From: Planctomycetota bacterium | Lineage (GTDB): Bacteria; Planctomycetota; Planctomycetia; Pirellulales; Pirellulaceae | Reading direction: 5' to 3' | NCBI GenBank assembly: GCA_026692885.1 | Contig: JAPLNJ010000979.1 | Location: 1-15,352, forward strand | Length of the DNA stretch: 15,352 nt | In this document: positions 5,921-12,577 of the stretch, piece by piece | Numbering within the stretch: the stretch's first letter is position 1 | How the letters are laid out: each line of letters starts with the position of its first letter | Position numbers and translations under genes: made by a program | The notes under the pieces: model-generated | Told to the model about the DNA's origin: nothing | Databases searched by the model: none | The model's input: only the letters and a program-made list of their open reading frames with translations

Positions 5921-8245
5921 ATGACACGCAAGCACTTCCATTCCGCGAGACACTTAGTCTTCGTCTTCGCCACGTCAATCCTGCTGGTCACCGCCAACGC
6001 ACACGCCGGCCCCGCTTTCTTCGCCGGGCGTCTGGAGAACGGCCGGTTCGTCCGTGACCCGGACGTCAAGGAGTCCTGCTACACGGTCCGGTATAGCAGT
6101 GTGACCGCGACGGTTGAGGGGGACGTCGCCACAGTCAAGATCCAGGAGACGATTACGGGTTCCGAACATGCGGTGCGTGCCGTCTGTCTCATTCCGCTGT
6201 GTGGTGGGACCGATGGCCAGACGGTGACGGTAATTGCCGGCAAGCCGAACGACACGCTGGTAGCGATACAGGGGGCCAAGTATCTGCAGCCGGACGAGGC
6301 GCAACAGATGTACGAGTCGCTGGCCCAAGGCATAAGTTCCGTGGTGATTCTGTCGCTCAGCGGACGGCCAGCGCTGCTGATCCCAGACTTCGAACTGCAG
6401 GGCAGCGTCGAGATGGTCGTGGAATTCCGGCAGCAGATATCCGAACACGCGGGCCTGCGGCGGTGGGCCTGCCCGCTGCCCGCCACGGCTTGGGCACGCG
6501 GTCCCGTCGAACGGCTGACTGTGAACGCCACGATCCGCAGCCCCGCACCGCTACGGGCCGTGTTCAGCCCCACGCACAACGCGGTGGTCCAGCGTCAGAG
6601 TCTGCAGGAAGCAATCGTCAGCGTCAAAGCCAACCCGTGGTCCGGTCGCGACGACTTCCGTCTGTTGTGGGTCGCTGACCAGGATGACCTGGGGCTGCGC
6701 GTACTAGCTCATCGCGACGAGGGCGATGACGAGGGTTACTTTCTGCTGGTCGGCAACCCGACAGGCAGCGCCGGCCGCGAGGCACGCATCGACAAGGACG
6801 TGGTGTTTGTGCTCGACACCAGCGGTTCGATGCGGGGCGAGAAGATCGAACAGGCTCGCGCCGCCCTGGTCTACTGTATCCGGCAGCTGAACGCCCAGGA
6901 TCGATTCAACATCATCACCTTCGGCACCACGATCACGAGCTTCCGCGACACGTTGGCCGAGCAGACACCGGCCAACGTGGACGCTGCCGAGAAGTTCGTC
7001 GAGGAGCTCGTGGCCAACGGGCGGACCAACATCAGCGGCGCGCTGGCGACGGCTTTGCTCGCCCACTCGTCGCCCGGCCGGCCCCGCATCGTCATTTTCC
7101 TGACCGACGGCACGCCGACGGCGGGCGAGCTGGTGAACGAGAACATTGTGGCCCAGGTCCGCCAAGCTAATACTTCGGGCACCCGGATCTTCGTGATGGG
7201 CGTGGGCCACGATGTCAATGCGCACCTGCTGGACCAACTGGCCGAGGTCTCCGACGGCAGCAGCGAGTATGCCGGGCCCGGCGAGGAGCTGGATGCCAAA
7301 ATCGCCGCGTTGTACGATCGTTTGGCCAACCCCGTGTTGACGGGCGTGACGGTGTCGTTTGGCGATCTGGTCACCAATTCGGTCTACCCGCAGAAGCTGC
7401 CGGTACTGTTCAAGGGCAGTGAAGTCATGCTCGCCGGCCGGTATCGTGGCGGTGGACCAGCCACCTTCACGGTCTCCGGCACACTGGCTGGCAAGTCGGT
7501 GCAGTACGTCTGCCGGATTGACCTGCCGCAACATCCCCGTGGCCTCGCCAACGATTTCGTCCCCACGCTTTGGGCGTCGCGTAAGATCGGCTACCTGCTC
7601 CAAGAGACTCGCCTGCATGGCGAGAATCAGGAGCTGATCGAAGAAGTGGTGCGGCTGAGCAAGCGGTTCGGCATCGTGACGGAGTACACCGAGTTCATCG
7701 CCTTGGCGGCCGCAGATGTCAATGCGGAAACGGCGATCCGGCAGGCGCGCGCGCAGATGGCAACAGCCCGCGCTCAGCAAGCCGGTCAGTGGGCGGTCAA
7801 TCAGGCGTTCAACGACCAACAACTGCAGAATCGAGCTGTCGCAAGCCGCGAGGCCAACACCTACCGCGACCGCCGCGGCAAGGTGGTCAACGTGGATAAT
7901 GTCACCCAGGTCGGACGCCAGGTGTTTTACCTGCGCGAGGGTCAGTGGGTCGACGCCGAAGACGTCGGCAATCGCAAGCAGCGGGCCGTAAAGTTGTTCA
8001 GCCCGGAGTATTTTGCGCTGCTGCACTCCAGCCCCGTGTTCGCTCAATCGCAGCAACTCGGCTGGGCCGTGTCGGTCAACGTCCGCCGCGAGCGAATCGT
8101 GGTCGAGAAGGATGGCCAGCAGAACGACGAACAACTGCGGCGCCGCGCCGAACCGGCGGAGGAATTGCAGCAGCAACCGTTCAACCAACTCAATCAGCAG
8201 CCACAACAGATGCTCCAGAACCAACAGTTCCAGCAACGCCGTTGA
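5921..8245 (+). CDS. Secreted VIT and VWA domain protein, paralogue 2 (774 aa)
   Basis: ATG 5921 has AGGAG at 5909-5913 and begins a clear signal peptide (HLVFVFATSILLVTANAHA, 11-29, cleavage likely after AHA). A frame open from 5837 belongs to the repeat element and is rejected. A diverged VIT domain (about 55-172) precedes the VWA domain (about 292-465), with an intact metal site: DTSGS (Asp299, Ser301, Ser303), Thr369 in GRTNISGAL and Asp396 in LTDG. WASRKIG (551-557) corresponds to the same motif in the upstream protein. The shared C-terminal module spans about 622-705 (VNQAFN, then QVFYLREGQWVD). The protein ends in a Gln/Asn-rich tail (749-772), likely disordered. It is a tandem paralogue of the upstream gene, well diverged, and probably acts in the same surface or periplasmic process. 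Confidence 0.88.
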   Translation: MTRKHFHSARHLVFVFATSILLVTANAHAGPAFFAGRLENGRFVRDPDVKESCYTVRYSSVTATVEGDVATVKIQETITGSEHAVRAVCLIPLCGGTDGQTVTVIAGKPNDTLVAIQGAKYLQPDEAQQMYESLAQGISSVVILSLSGRPALLIPDFELQGSVEMVVEFRQQISEHAGLRRWACPLPATAWARGPVERLTVNATIRSPAPLRAVFSPTHNAVVQRQSLQEAIVSVKANPWSGRDDFRLLWVADQDDLGLRVLAHRDEGDDEGYFLLVGNPTGSAGREARIDKDVVFVLDTSGSMRGEKIEQARAALVYCIRQLNAQDRFNIITFGTTITSFRDTLAEQTPANVDAAEKFVEELVANGRTNISGALATALLAHSSPGRPRIVIFLTDGTPTAGELVNENIVAQVRQANTSGTRIFVMGVGHDVNAHLLDQLAEVSDGSSEYAGPGEELDAKIAALYDRLANPVLTGVTVSFGDLVTNSVYPQKLPVLFKGSEVMLAGRYRGGGPATFTVSGTLAGKSVQYVCRIDLPQHPRGLANDFVPTLWASRKIGYLLQETRLHGENQELIEEVVRLSKRFGIVTEYTEFIALAAADVNAETAIRQARAQMATARAQQAGQWAVNQAFNDQQLQNRAVASREANTYRDRRGKVVNVDNVTQVGRQVFYLREGQWVDAEDVGNRKQRAVKLFSPEYFALLHSSPVFAQSQQLGWAVSVNVRRERIVVEKDGQQNDEQLRRRAEPAEELQQQPFNQLNQQPQQMLQNQQFQQRR

Positions 8246-8291
8246 CATGCTCGGCGGGGAGGCGTCAGCCAATATCGCGATTCGCCTGGCC

Positions 8292-8420
8292 CAACGCCGT
8301 TAAGGATTTTGGTAGCCGAATTCGCCAGAATTCGGGTGTTTGGCGTGAATCCGCGAAGTTTGGCGACTTCGGCTACGACGTACGTGCCGGTTCTTGCCCG
8401 CGTAAAAGTCATCAACGGCG
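8292..8420. repeat. MITE-like element, copy 2 (degraded right end)
   Basis: The left end CAACGCCGTTAA (8292-8303) and the core beginning GTAGCCGAATTCGCCAGAAT (8312-8331) match copy 1 at 1923-2054 closely. The right end is degraded to TCAACGGCG (8412-8420), which breaks the terminal inverted repeat. It lies 46 bp after the stop of the second VIT-VWA gene. The core hairpin is retained. Confidence 0.8.
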
Positions 8421-8424
8421 ATTC

Positions 8425-8453
8425 CCCTTGCCCCGGTACTCCGGGGCCAGGGA
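8425..8453 (-). repeat. Dispersed palindromic repeat, second copy (partial)
   Basis: CCCCGGTACTCCGGGG (8431-8446) is the exact reverse complement of the core in the copy at 3399-3441. The flanks are less conserved. Confidence 0.6.
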
Positions 8454-8477
8454 CTAGTGCGTCTTTAAGGCTAAGAA

Positions 8478-8543
8478 GTGGGGTAAGCATCCTGCTTGCC
8501 TTTCAATTCATCGCGTCAAACGCAAGCTGGAAGCTTACGCCAC
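8478..8543. repeat. Imperfect inverted repeat, 22-nt arms
   Basis: The left arm 8478-8499 (GTGGGGTAAGCATCCTGCTT, then GC) pairs with the right arm 8522-8543 (GCAAGCTGGAAGCTTACGCC, then AC) with three mismatches and a 22-nt loop. It is a dispersed intergenic palindrome of the type seen in planctomycetes and codes for nothing. Confidence 0.75.
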
Positions 8544-8665
8544 CGCATCAGTCACCCCAGGATTAAGCATTGACGACGCAGTAGGGGTGAGGGAATCCCT
8601 GGCAAGTGACGCACCGCTCACCCCCGACCTGGCCCGCGCAAAACTGGGCGGAAACAACGGCCAGG

Positions 8666-8755
8666 CTCAGTCGTTCAAATTTCAGTTTTTGCGGCGGCGA
8701 GACTCTCCACCCTCGTTGCCCAGAGGCCGCAAAAACTGAAAGTTGAAGGACTGAC
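8666..8755. repeat. Inverted repeat with 30-nt arms (27 of 30 matched)
   Basis: Arms 8666-8695 and 8726-8755 are reverse complements except at three positions, with a perfect inner 16-bp block TTTCAGTTTTTGCGGC / GCCGCAAAAACTGAAA. The loop is 30 nt. The A/T-rich interior block makes it unlike the other GC-rich palindromes here. It could be a mobile palindrome or a stable RNA hairpin. Confidence 0.75.
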
Positions 8756-8831
8756 CCATGTCTGCGGGCGGAACAGAAGTGGAACAAACGCTGGCCTGCC
8801 TCGCGACACTGTTTTGCGTGGGCCACCCCCG

Positions 8832-8861
8832 ACCCCTCTCCCCGGGGTACCAGGGCGAGGG
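8832..8861 (+). repeat. Dispersed palindromic repeat (LSPEYRGEG type), third copy
   Basis: ACCCCTCTCCCCGGGGTACC followed by AGGGCGAGGG is a variant of the repeat inside the first VIT-VWA gene, in the same orientation. Ten bases further on lies a perfect hairpin AAGCCGAC-GCT-GTCGGCTT (8871-8889). Confidence 0.65.
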
Positions 8862-8957
8862 TAGACGGCCAAGCCGACGCTGTCGGCTTCCTTCGCGCGC
8901 GAACACTCTCCGCCACGCCCCTCATGCGATACACTTCCCCAACGGCGGCTTTCGGGT

Positions 8958-8963
8958 TATAAA
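8958..8963 (+). promoter_or_regulatory. Candidate -10 box for the SDR gene
   Basis: TATAAA within GGGTTATAAATGG is the only good -10-like hexamer in the 200 bp before the SDR start codon. The -35 position (around 8935) is poor. It would give a leader of roughly 100 nt. The rest of 8246-9067 is repeats and shows no credible gene. Confidence 0.25.
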
Positions 8964-9067
8964 TGGCCGTGTTATCGTGGAATGGATTGGCAAACCGCCC
9001 CACGTCCTAGCCGCCTGCAGCTGACGTGCGTCGTGGGCCACCGCTCCCACCTCCAGGAGTCAAGACA

Positions 9068-9850
9068 ATGTCCGCCGACTACTTACAGAAAATGTTTGGA
9101 ATTGATGGTCAAACCGCCGTAGTCATCGGCGGGGCCGGAGTCCTGGGCGGTGCCTTATGCCGCGGGCTGCTGCAGGCCGGTGCGCACGTCGTGGTCGCCG
9201 ATCTGTTGGAAGAAGGCTGTCAGAAACGCGTCGAGGAGCTTCAGCGGCTGGGCGGCCCCGCCAGCTACTGCACGGTCGACGTGACGTTGCGGCCATCCAT
9301 CGAACGGTTGCTGGCCGCGACGCTGGAGCAGACCGGCCGAGCCGACATCTTGGTTAACAGTGCAGGTGTGAACGCGGGGACCGATTTCCTCGACGCCACC
9401 GACGCCGATTGGGACCGGATCCTGACCATCAACCTGCGGGCCGTGTTTCAAGCCTGCCAGGTGTTCGGCCGACAGCTGGTCGAGCAGGGCCACGGGGCCA
9501 TCGTGAACATAGGCAGCGTGACTTCCCACTTGCCGCTGTCCCGCGTGTTTGCCTACTCGGCCTCCAAGTCGGCTGTCTTGAATCTGACCCGCAACATCGC
9601 TCAGGAGTTTGGCACCAAGGGCGTGCGCGTGAACTGTATTTGTCCGGGCTTCTTTCCTGCGGAGCAGAATCGCAAAGTCCTGACGCAGGAGCGGATCGAC
9701 AACATCCTGCGCGGCACGCCGATGCAGCGGTTCGGCGAGCCCGAAGAATTAATCGGGGCGTTATTGCTGCTGGTCGCGCCCGTCGGCGGCCAGTTTATTA
9801 CCGGCACACACATCAACGTCGACGGTGGCTTCACCGCCGCCTGGTTCTGA
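9068..9850 (+). CDS. SDR-family NAD-dependent oxidoreductase, fructuronate-reductase-like (260 aa)
   Basis: A classical short-chain dehydrogenase/reductase with Rossmann-fold cofactor motif VIGGAGVLGG (19-28), Asp45 at the end of the second strand (favours NAD over NADP), NSAGVN (97-102), catalytic Ser150, Tyr163 and Lys167 (YSASK), and CPGFF (192-196). The atypical GGAGVLG (Val where most SDRs have Gly), PAEQNRKVLT (197-206), TPMQRFGEPEELIGALL (217-233) and VDGGFTAAWF end recall the YjmF/UxuB-type D-mannonate oxidoreductases of hexuronate breakdown. That substrate is inference; an uncharacterised sugar or polyol dehydrogenase is the alternative. The start ATG at 9068 has AGGAG at 9055-9059; the frame is open from 9026 but that start lacks a ribosome-binding site. 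It is single-gene, with IS debris immediately downstream. Confidence 0.88.
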   Translation: MSADYLQKMFGIDGQTAVVIGGAGVLGGALCRGLLQAGAHVVVADLLEEGCQKRVEELQRLGGPASYCTVDVTLRPSIERLLAATLEQTGRADILVNSAGVNAGTDFLDATDADWDRILTINLRAVFQACQVFGRQLVEQGHGAIVNIGSVTSHLPLSRVFAYSASKSAVLNLTRNIAQEFGTKGVRVNCICPGFFPAEQNRKVLTQERIDNILRGTPMQRFGEPEELIGALLLLVAPVGGQFITGTHINVDGGFTAAWF

Positions 9851-9855
9851 TCTGA

Positions 9856-10147
9856 GAGGCGCGGCGGAGGGTCCTCAGCGGCGAGGTGGTGGTGTTCCGG
9901 CTGGACCCCACCCGCAGCCACGATGTGTCCGAACGGCATTTCCCGAAAAAGGCCAGGCTGGTGTTGATGGTCGATCGCTATTCGGCTTACAAGGCGATGG
10001 TCCAGGTGAAGCAGGGCGGCATCGTGCTGGTCTTCCGTTGGGCTCACGTGCGGCGAGATTTTGTGGAAGTCGGCAAGGGTTGGCTGGAAGTGAAGGAGTG
10101 GGCTCCGCCTGGCTGCGGCGGATTCGCGAGCTGTACTACCTGAGCTT
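9856..10147 (+). pseudogene. IS66-family transposase remnant, frameshifted
   Basis: The translation from 9856 includes GEVVVFRLDPTRSHDVSERH, LVLMVDRYSAYKAM and FRWAHVRRDF, the segment of IS66 TnpC around the second catalytic Asp (VDRYSAYKA) and the conserved WAHxRRxF motif. At about 10095-10110 the homology passes to another frame, where WLRRIRELYY continues the family pattern; the first frame then stops at 10143. The N-terminal half and the C-terminal Glu region are missing. It starts six bases after the SDR stop codon. It is dead as a transposase. Short direct repeats (TACCAAAT, near 10153 and 10175) follow, and nothing else is seen to 10264. Confidence 0.8.
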
Positions 10148-10264
10148 TCCTGGTACCAAATTCATCGGTATTGATACCAAATCACGGTAAGTCCTGGACT
10201 GCGAACTCTTATTGTCGTTCCAGAAAAGCAAGTGCAAATCAACTCTGCATAACGACTTAGTGAG

Positions 10265-10306
10265 TAGGCCCGGCAGGATTCGAACCTGCGATCAAGGGAT
10301 TATGAG
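10265..10306 (-). other. tRNA 3'-half remnant (CAT anticodon, Ile2-like), probable att site
   Basis: Read on the minus strand, this is the anticodon loop CTCATAA, the 3' anticodon strand TCCCT, variable loop TGATC, T-arm GCAGG-TTCGAAT-CCTGC and acceptor 3' strand CGGGCCT plus discriminator A. The loop and the bases after it resemble bacterial tRNA-Ile with a CAT (lysidine) anticodon. Homology ends abruptly at the anticodon stem (10307 onward) and no 5' half follows, so it is not a functional tRNA. A 3' half ending at the anticodon loop is what integration into a tRNA gene leaves at the far junction. Confidence 0.8.
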
Positions 10307-10537
10307 GCAACGGACGGGGTGTTGTAAAGGGCGACGGGTGCGCGAGATACGTGAAGATAATATGCGTGAGGTGCCGCCAGTGGTGCCAAGCTTTCGGGAA
10401 CCCGTTTTCGGCCACTGAAATCAGCCCCATTCCACCTCCGATCATGCCTCTGGGGCGCGAGTCCCCGAACGGGTCAGGGCAGGCATCTTGGCAATTATCG
10501 AATCGGCGAGCTGTGACTTGGCGCCGGGAACAGTGCG

Positions 10538-10669
10538 GGGACATGAGCAGGGACAAAGCCGGGACATCAACCACGGCGGCAGCCAAGGTTGCGGGGACAA
10601 CTGCGGGGACATCCTTTGGGGGCGGTCGGATTTGCTACGGGGACACCGGCGGGGACAGTAGCAGGGACA
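10538..10669 (+). repeat. Phased short repeats: eight GGGACA motifs
   Basis: GGGACA begins at 10538, 10550, 10561, 10594, 10606, 10640, 10652 and 10664, all on the same strand. The intervals are 12, 11, 33, 12, 34, 12 and 12, all near multiples of 11-12 bp. The wider unit is GC(G/A/C)GGGACANNN. The frame across it is open but of low-complexity composition and I do not regard it as coding. Candidate protein-binding array, or subterminal repeats of a mobile element. Elsewhere in 10307-10725 I see no gene. Confidence 0.75.
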
Positions 10670-10725
10670 TCGCCGACGGAATCGGCGCCGCCATTATCTC
10701 GGCCAGGGCTGCCTCTTGCCGAAAT

Positions 10726-10782
10726 GTAACGCGATACTTGCTCGGTAACCCAGAGTGTGTTACAGTGCCAATAGGGCGTTAC
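10726..10782 (+). promoter_or_regulatory. Promoter/operator candidate with four symmetric GTAAC half-sites
   Basis: GTAAC occurs at 10726-10730 and 10745-10749, and its reverse complement GTTAC at 10759-10763 and 10778-10782. Spacing is 19 bp on both sides, so the region can be read as two overlapping 38-bp operators. The outer pair extends to a perfect 7-bp inverted repeat, GTAACGC / GCGTTAC. TTGCTC (10738) and TACAGT (10761) form a weak promoter with an exact 17-bp spacer; its -10 overlaps a half-site. AbiEi-type antitoxins are known to repress their own operon through inverted repeats, which this fits. Confidence 0.55.
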
Positions 10783-10788
10783 CAGAAG

Positions 10789-11772
10789 ATGACTGCTCAA
10801 CCTACGCAGATCACGGATTACCTGAATGAGACGCTCGGCGTTCAGGTGGCGGTGCGCCCTTGGGCCGACCGTAACCGCCTGCCTATTTTCCTCAAACAGG
10901 CCTACGAGTTCTACCTGTTGGAGATGCTTGGCCGTACGTGCCTGGCGATCGTGGATCGAGGCAACGACGAAGTCTCGCCGGCGACGATCCGCAAACACGC
11001 GGAACACCTTCTGGCGAAATTCCCTGGCGAAGTCATCTATGTCCGCGACCGGGTCGCCGCGTACCAGCGGAAACGATTGATCGAGCAGCGGGTGCCATTC
11101 ATCGTCCCAGGCAACCAACTGTATCTTCCGTCCTTCGGGGTCGACCTGCGTGAGTTCTACCGCAAGCTCCATGAGACACCGGAGGCATTCAGCCCGGCCG
11201 CTCAGTTGGTGCTGCTGCATCTTCTGTTGCGATCGCCGACGGGCCGGCACACGCCCAACGAACTGGCGAAATGCCTAGGCTACTCCAAGATGTCGATGAG
11301 TCGCGTCCTTCAGGAACTGGAGAACCGGCCATTTGCCAGGACTGAGACAGTCGGCCGAAATCGCCTACTCGCGATTGCCGATGACCGTCAGCGGGTGTGG
11401 AAGGAGGCGTTGCCTTTCTTGCGGAATCCAGCGACCAAACGCTGCCACGTGAGTCGGCCGAACAAGCCCATCGGGGGCGTAACGGCGGGGCTTTCGGCCC
11501 TGGCCCATTACTCGATGCTCTCCGCGGCACCCCAGAAGACCGTGGCGATGACCGCGGCGCGATGGCGAACGATTCAGGCACAGCTGGATTTGAAACCCGC
11601 GAGCCCCAGCGACACCGAGACCATCACGGTTGAGGTTTGGTCGTATGACCCGCTGATCCTGGCCGAGGGCGATTTCGTCGACCGCCTGTCGCTGTTTCTC
11701 TCTCTCCGGGAGACGTCTGACGAACGGATCGAAGCAGCGCTGGCCGAGATGATGGAGACGTTAGCATGGTAG
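10789..11772 (+). CDS. Winged-helix AbiEi-like antitoxin/regulator (327 aa)
   Basis: ATG 10789 is the likely start, just after the operator-like repeats; the frame is open upstream to 10351 but that part has repeat-like, low-complexity sequence. GTG 10768 is an in-frame alternative; the ribosome-binding site is weak either way. Residues 1-130 have no recognised domain. About 135-205 is a MarR-like winged helix-turn-helix (LLLRSPTGRHTPNELAKCLG, then MSMSRVLQELENR). The C-terminal part contains GGVTAGLSALAHYSML (229-244), like the C-terminal domain of AbiEi antitoxins. The stop overlaps the next start (ATGGTAG), indicating translational coupling to a nucleotidyltransferase, which is the AbiE operon layout. 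The assignment to antitoxin is inference from domain type and context; a plain transcription regulator is possible. Confidence 0.7.
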   Translation: MTAQPTQITDYLNETLGVQVAVRPWADRNRLPIFLKQAYEFYLLEMLGRTCLAIVDRGNDEVSPATIRKHAEHLLAKFPGEVIYVRDRVAAYQRKRLIEQRVPFIVPGNQLYLPSFGVDLREFYRKLHETPEAFSPAAQLVLLHLLLRSPTGRHTPNELAKCLGYSKMSMSRVLQELENRPFARTETVGRNRLLAIADDRQRVWKEALPFLRNPATKRCHVSRPNKPIGGVTAGLSALAHYSMLSAAPQKTVAMTAARWRTIQAQLDLKPASPSDTETITVEVWSYDPLILAEGDFVDRLSLFLSLRETSDERIEAALAEMMETLAW

Positions 11773-12230
11773 AAGGACTCGATCGCTTTGCCGACCGCTT
11801 CTCCGGGTTCACGGATCAGTATGCACTGATCGGCGGTGCGGCATGCGACCTGGCGATGCAAGCGGCGGCCCAGACCTTCCGCGTTACGAAGGACTTGGAT
11901 ATCGTGTTGTGCCTGGAGTCGCTGTCCGGAGACTTCGTCGAGTCGTTTTGGAGCTTCGTCCGCGACGGCGTCTATCGAAGGCAGGAGAGGGAAGGCGGGC
12001 AGCGACAATTCTATCAGTTCATGAAGCCGCAGACGCCGGGGTTTCCGGCCATGCTGGAGTTGTTCGCCCGCCTGCCCGACGCTTTGCACTTCGAGGGGCA
12101 AGGGCATTTGACGCCGGTCCCCATGACGGACGCGATCTCCAGCCTGTCCGCCATTCTGCTGGATTCTGGGAAATCGAAACACCACAAGAGCTTCTTGAGC
12201 ACTTGGATCTCTTCAAGGGATGGGGAATAG
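11766..12230 (+). CDS. AbiEii-like nucleotidyltransferase, probably 3'-truncated (154 aa)
   Basis: Residues 19-48 hold the nucleotidyltransferase signature: YALIGGAACDLA (Gly23-Gly24) then RVTKDLDIVL (39-48), with Asp43 and Asp45 as the likely metal ligands. This matches the DNA polymerase beta-like fold of AbiEii/MenT-type toxins, which transfer nucleotides to cellular targets such as tRNA. The start overlaps the upstream wHTH gene by 7 bp. Coding character appears sound to about residue 133 (ILLD), after which a Lys/Ser-rich tail (GKSKHHKSFLSTW) runs to the TAG, while the adjacent frame takes over a protein-like reading. Family members are usually longer, so the C-terminal part is probably lost and the product may be inactive. 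The AbiEii label is by motif and gene order, not alignment. Confidence 0.7.
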   Translation: MVEGLDRFADRFSGFTDQYALIGGAACDLAMQAAAQTFRVTKDLDIVLCLESLSGDFVESFWSFVRDGVYRRQEREGGQRQFYQFMKPQTPGFPAMLELFARLPDALHFEGQGHLTPVPMTDAISSLSAILLDSGKSKHHKSFLSTWISSRDGE

Positions 12231-12331
12231 GCTATGTTGGATTTGACTGTAGAACAAGTGGTCCCGCCGCGAAGTCCGGCGTCATCCTCAGCATCGACAA
12301 CTTGCGAATGCGAACGACTGGAGCCGGATGA
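12165..12331 (+). pseudogene. Unidentified gene fragment fused behind the nucleotidyltransferase
   Basis: In the frame +2 relative to the window start, the reading EIETPQELLEHLDLFKGWGI, then GYVGFDCR and ILSIDNLRMR, looks protein-like and ends at TGA 12331. It has no start codon of its own and begins where the nucleotidyltransferase loses its character. The ending IDNLRMR resembles the last strand of jelly-roll or carbohydrate-binding domains (xIDNxRx), a weak hint. I cannot name the parent gene. Sequence 12332-12577 shows no convincing gene; a frame with a hydrophobic C-terminus (12234-12488) is probably chance. Confidence 0.35.
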
Positions 12332-12577
12332 CTGGACGCCTGTTGGGTATGGATTCGGGGATGGACGGCGATTGACACCAAGCGGGAAGTGGATTTCGCG
12401 GCAGCGGAGCAGGGTGGCTACAGTCTCCATCGTGGTTTGGGCCGTTGCCGCAACCTCCGTGGCAGTCTGGGTCCTAGCTGTACGCTGACCAGTGAATCCA
12501 TACGTTGCCAGCTTGTGACACGTCTGGTCCCTGAAACTAGCGCACTACCTACCACCGAGGTGACTGGAGAAAACGCC

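Noticed and set aside
6704..8272. 522-aa minus-strand frame opposite the second VIT-VWA gene
   Set aside because: Antisense shadow. The plus strand has clear VIT/VWA motifs and a signal peptide over the same bases.
8563..9003. 146-aa minus-strand frame in the gene-free region
   Set aside because: It runs through several palindromic repeats, has no ribosome-binding site or domain, and shows Arg/Ser/Gly-rich random composition.
10265..10306. Functional tRNA gene
   Set aside because: The D-arm, 5' acceptor strand and 5' anticodon strand are absent.
10538..10669. Plasmid-type origin of replication from the iteron-like repeats
   Set aside because: No replication initiator gene or clearly AT-rich unwinding region is adjacent; binding array or element end is a safer reading.
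10351..10788. N-terminal extension of the wHTH protein
   Set aside because: The reading is low-complexity (GTS, GDS repeats) produced by the GGGACA array, and the operator-like repeats and promoter lie inside it.
12234..12488. 84-aa frame with a hydrophobic C-terminus (possible small membrane protein)
   Set aside because: The hydrophobic run could arise by chance in GC-rich DNA, the first half has no protein character, and it overlaps the fragment reading in another frame. Kept as a remote possibility only.
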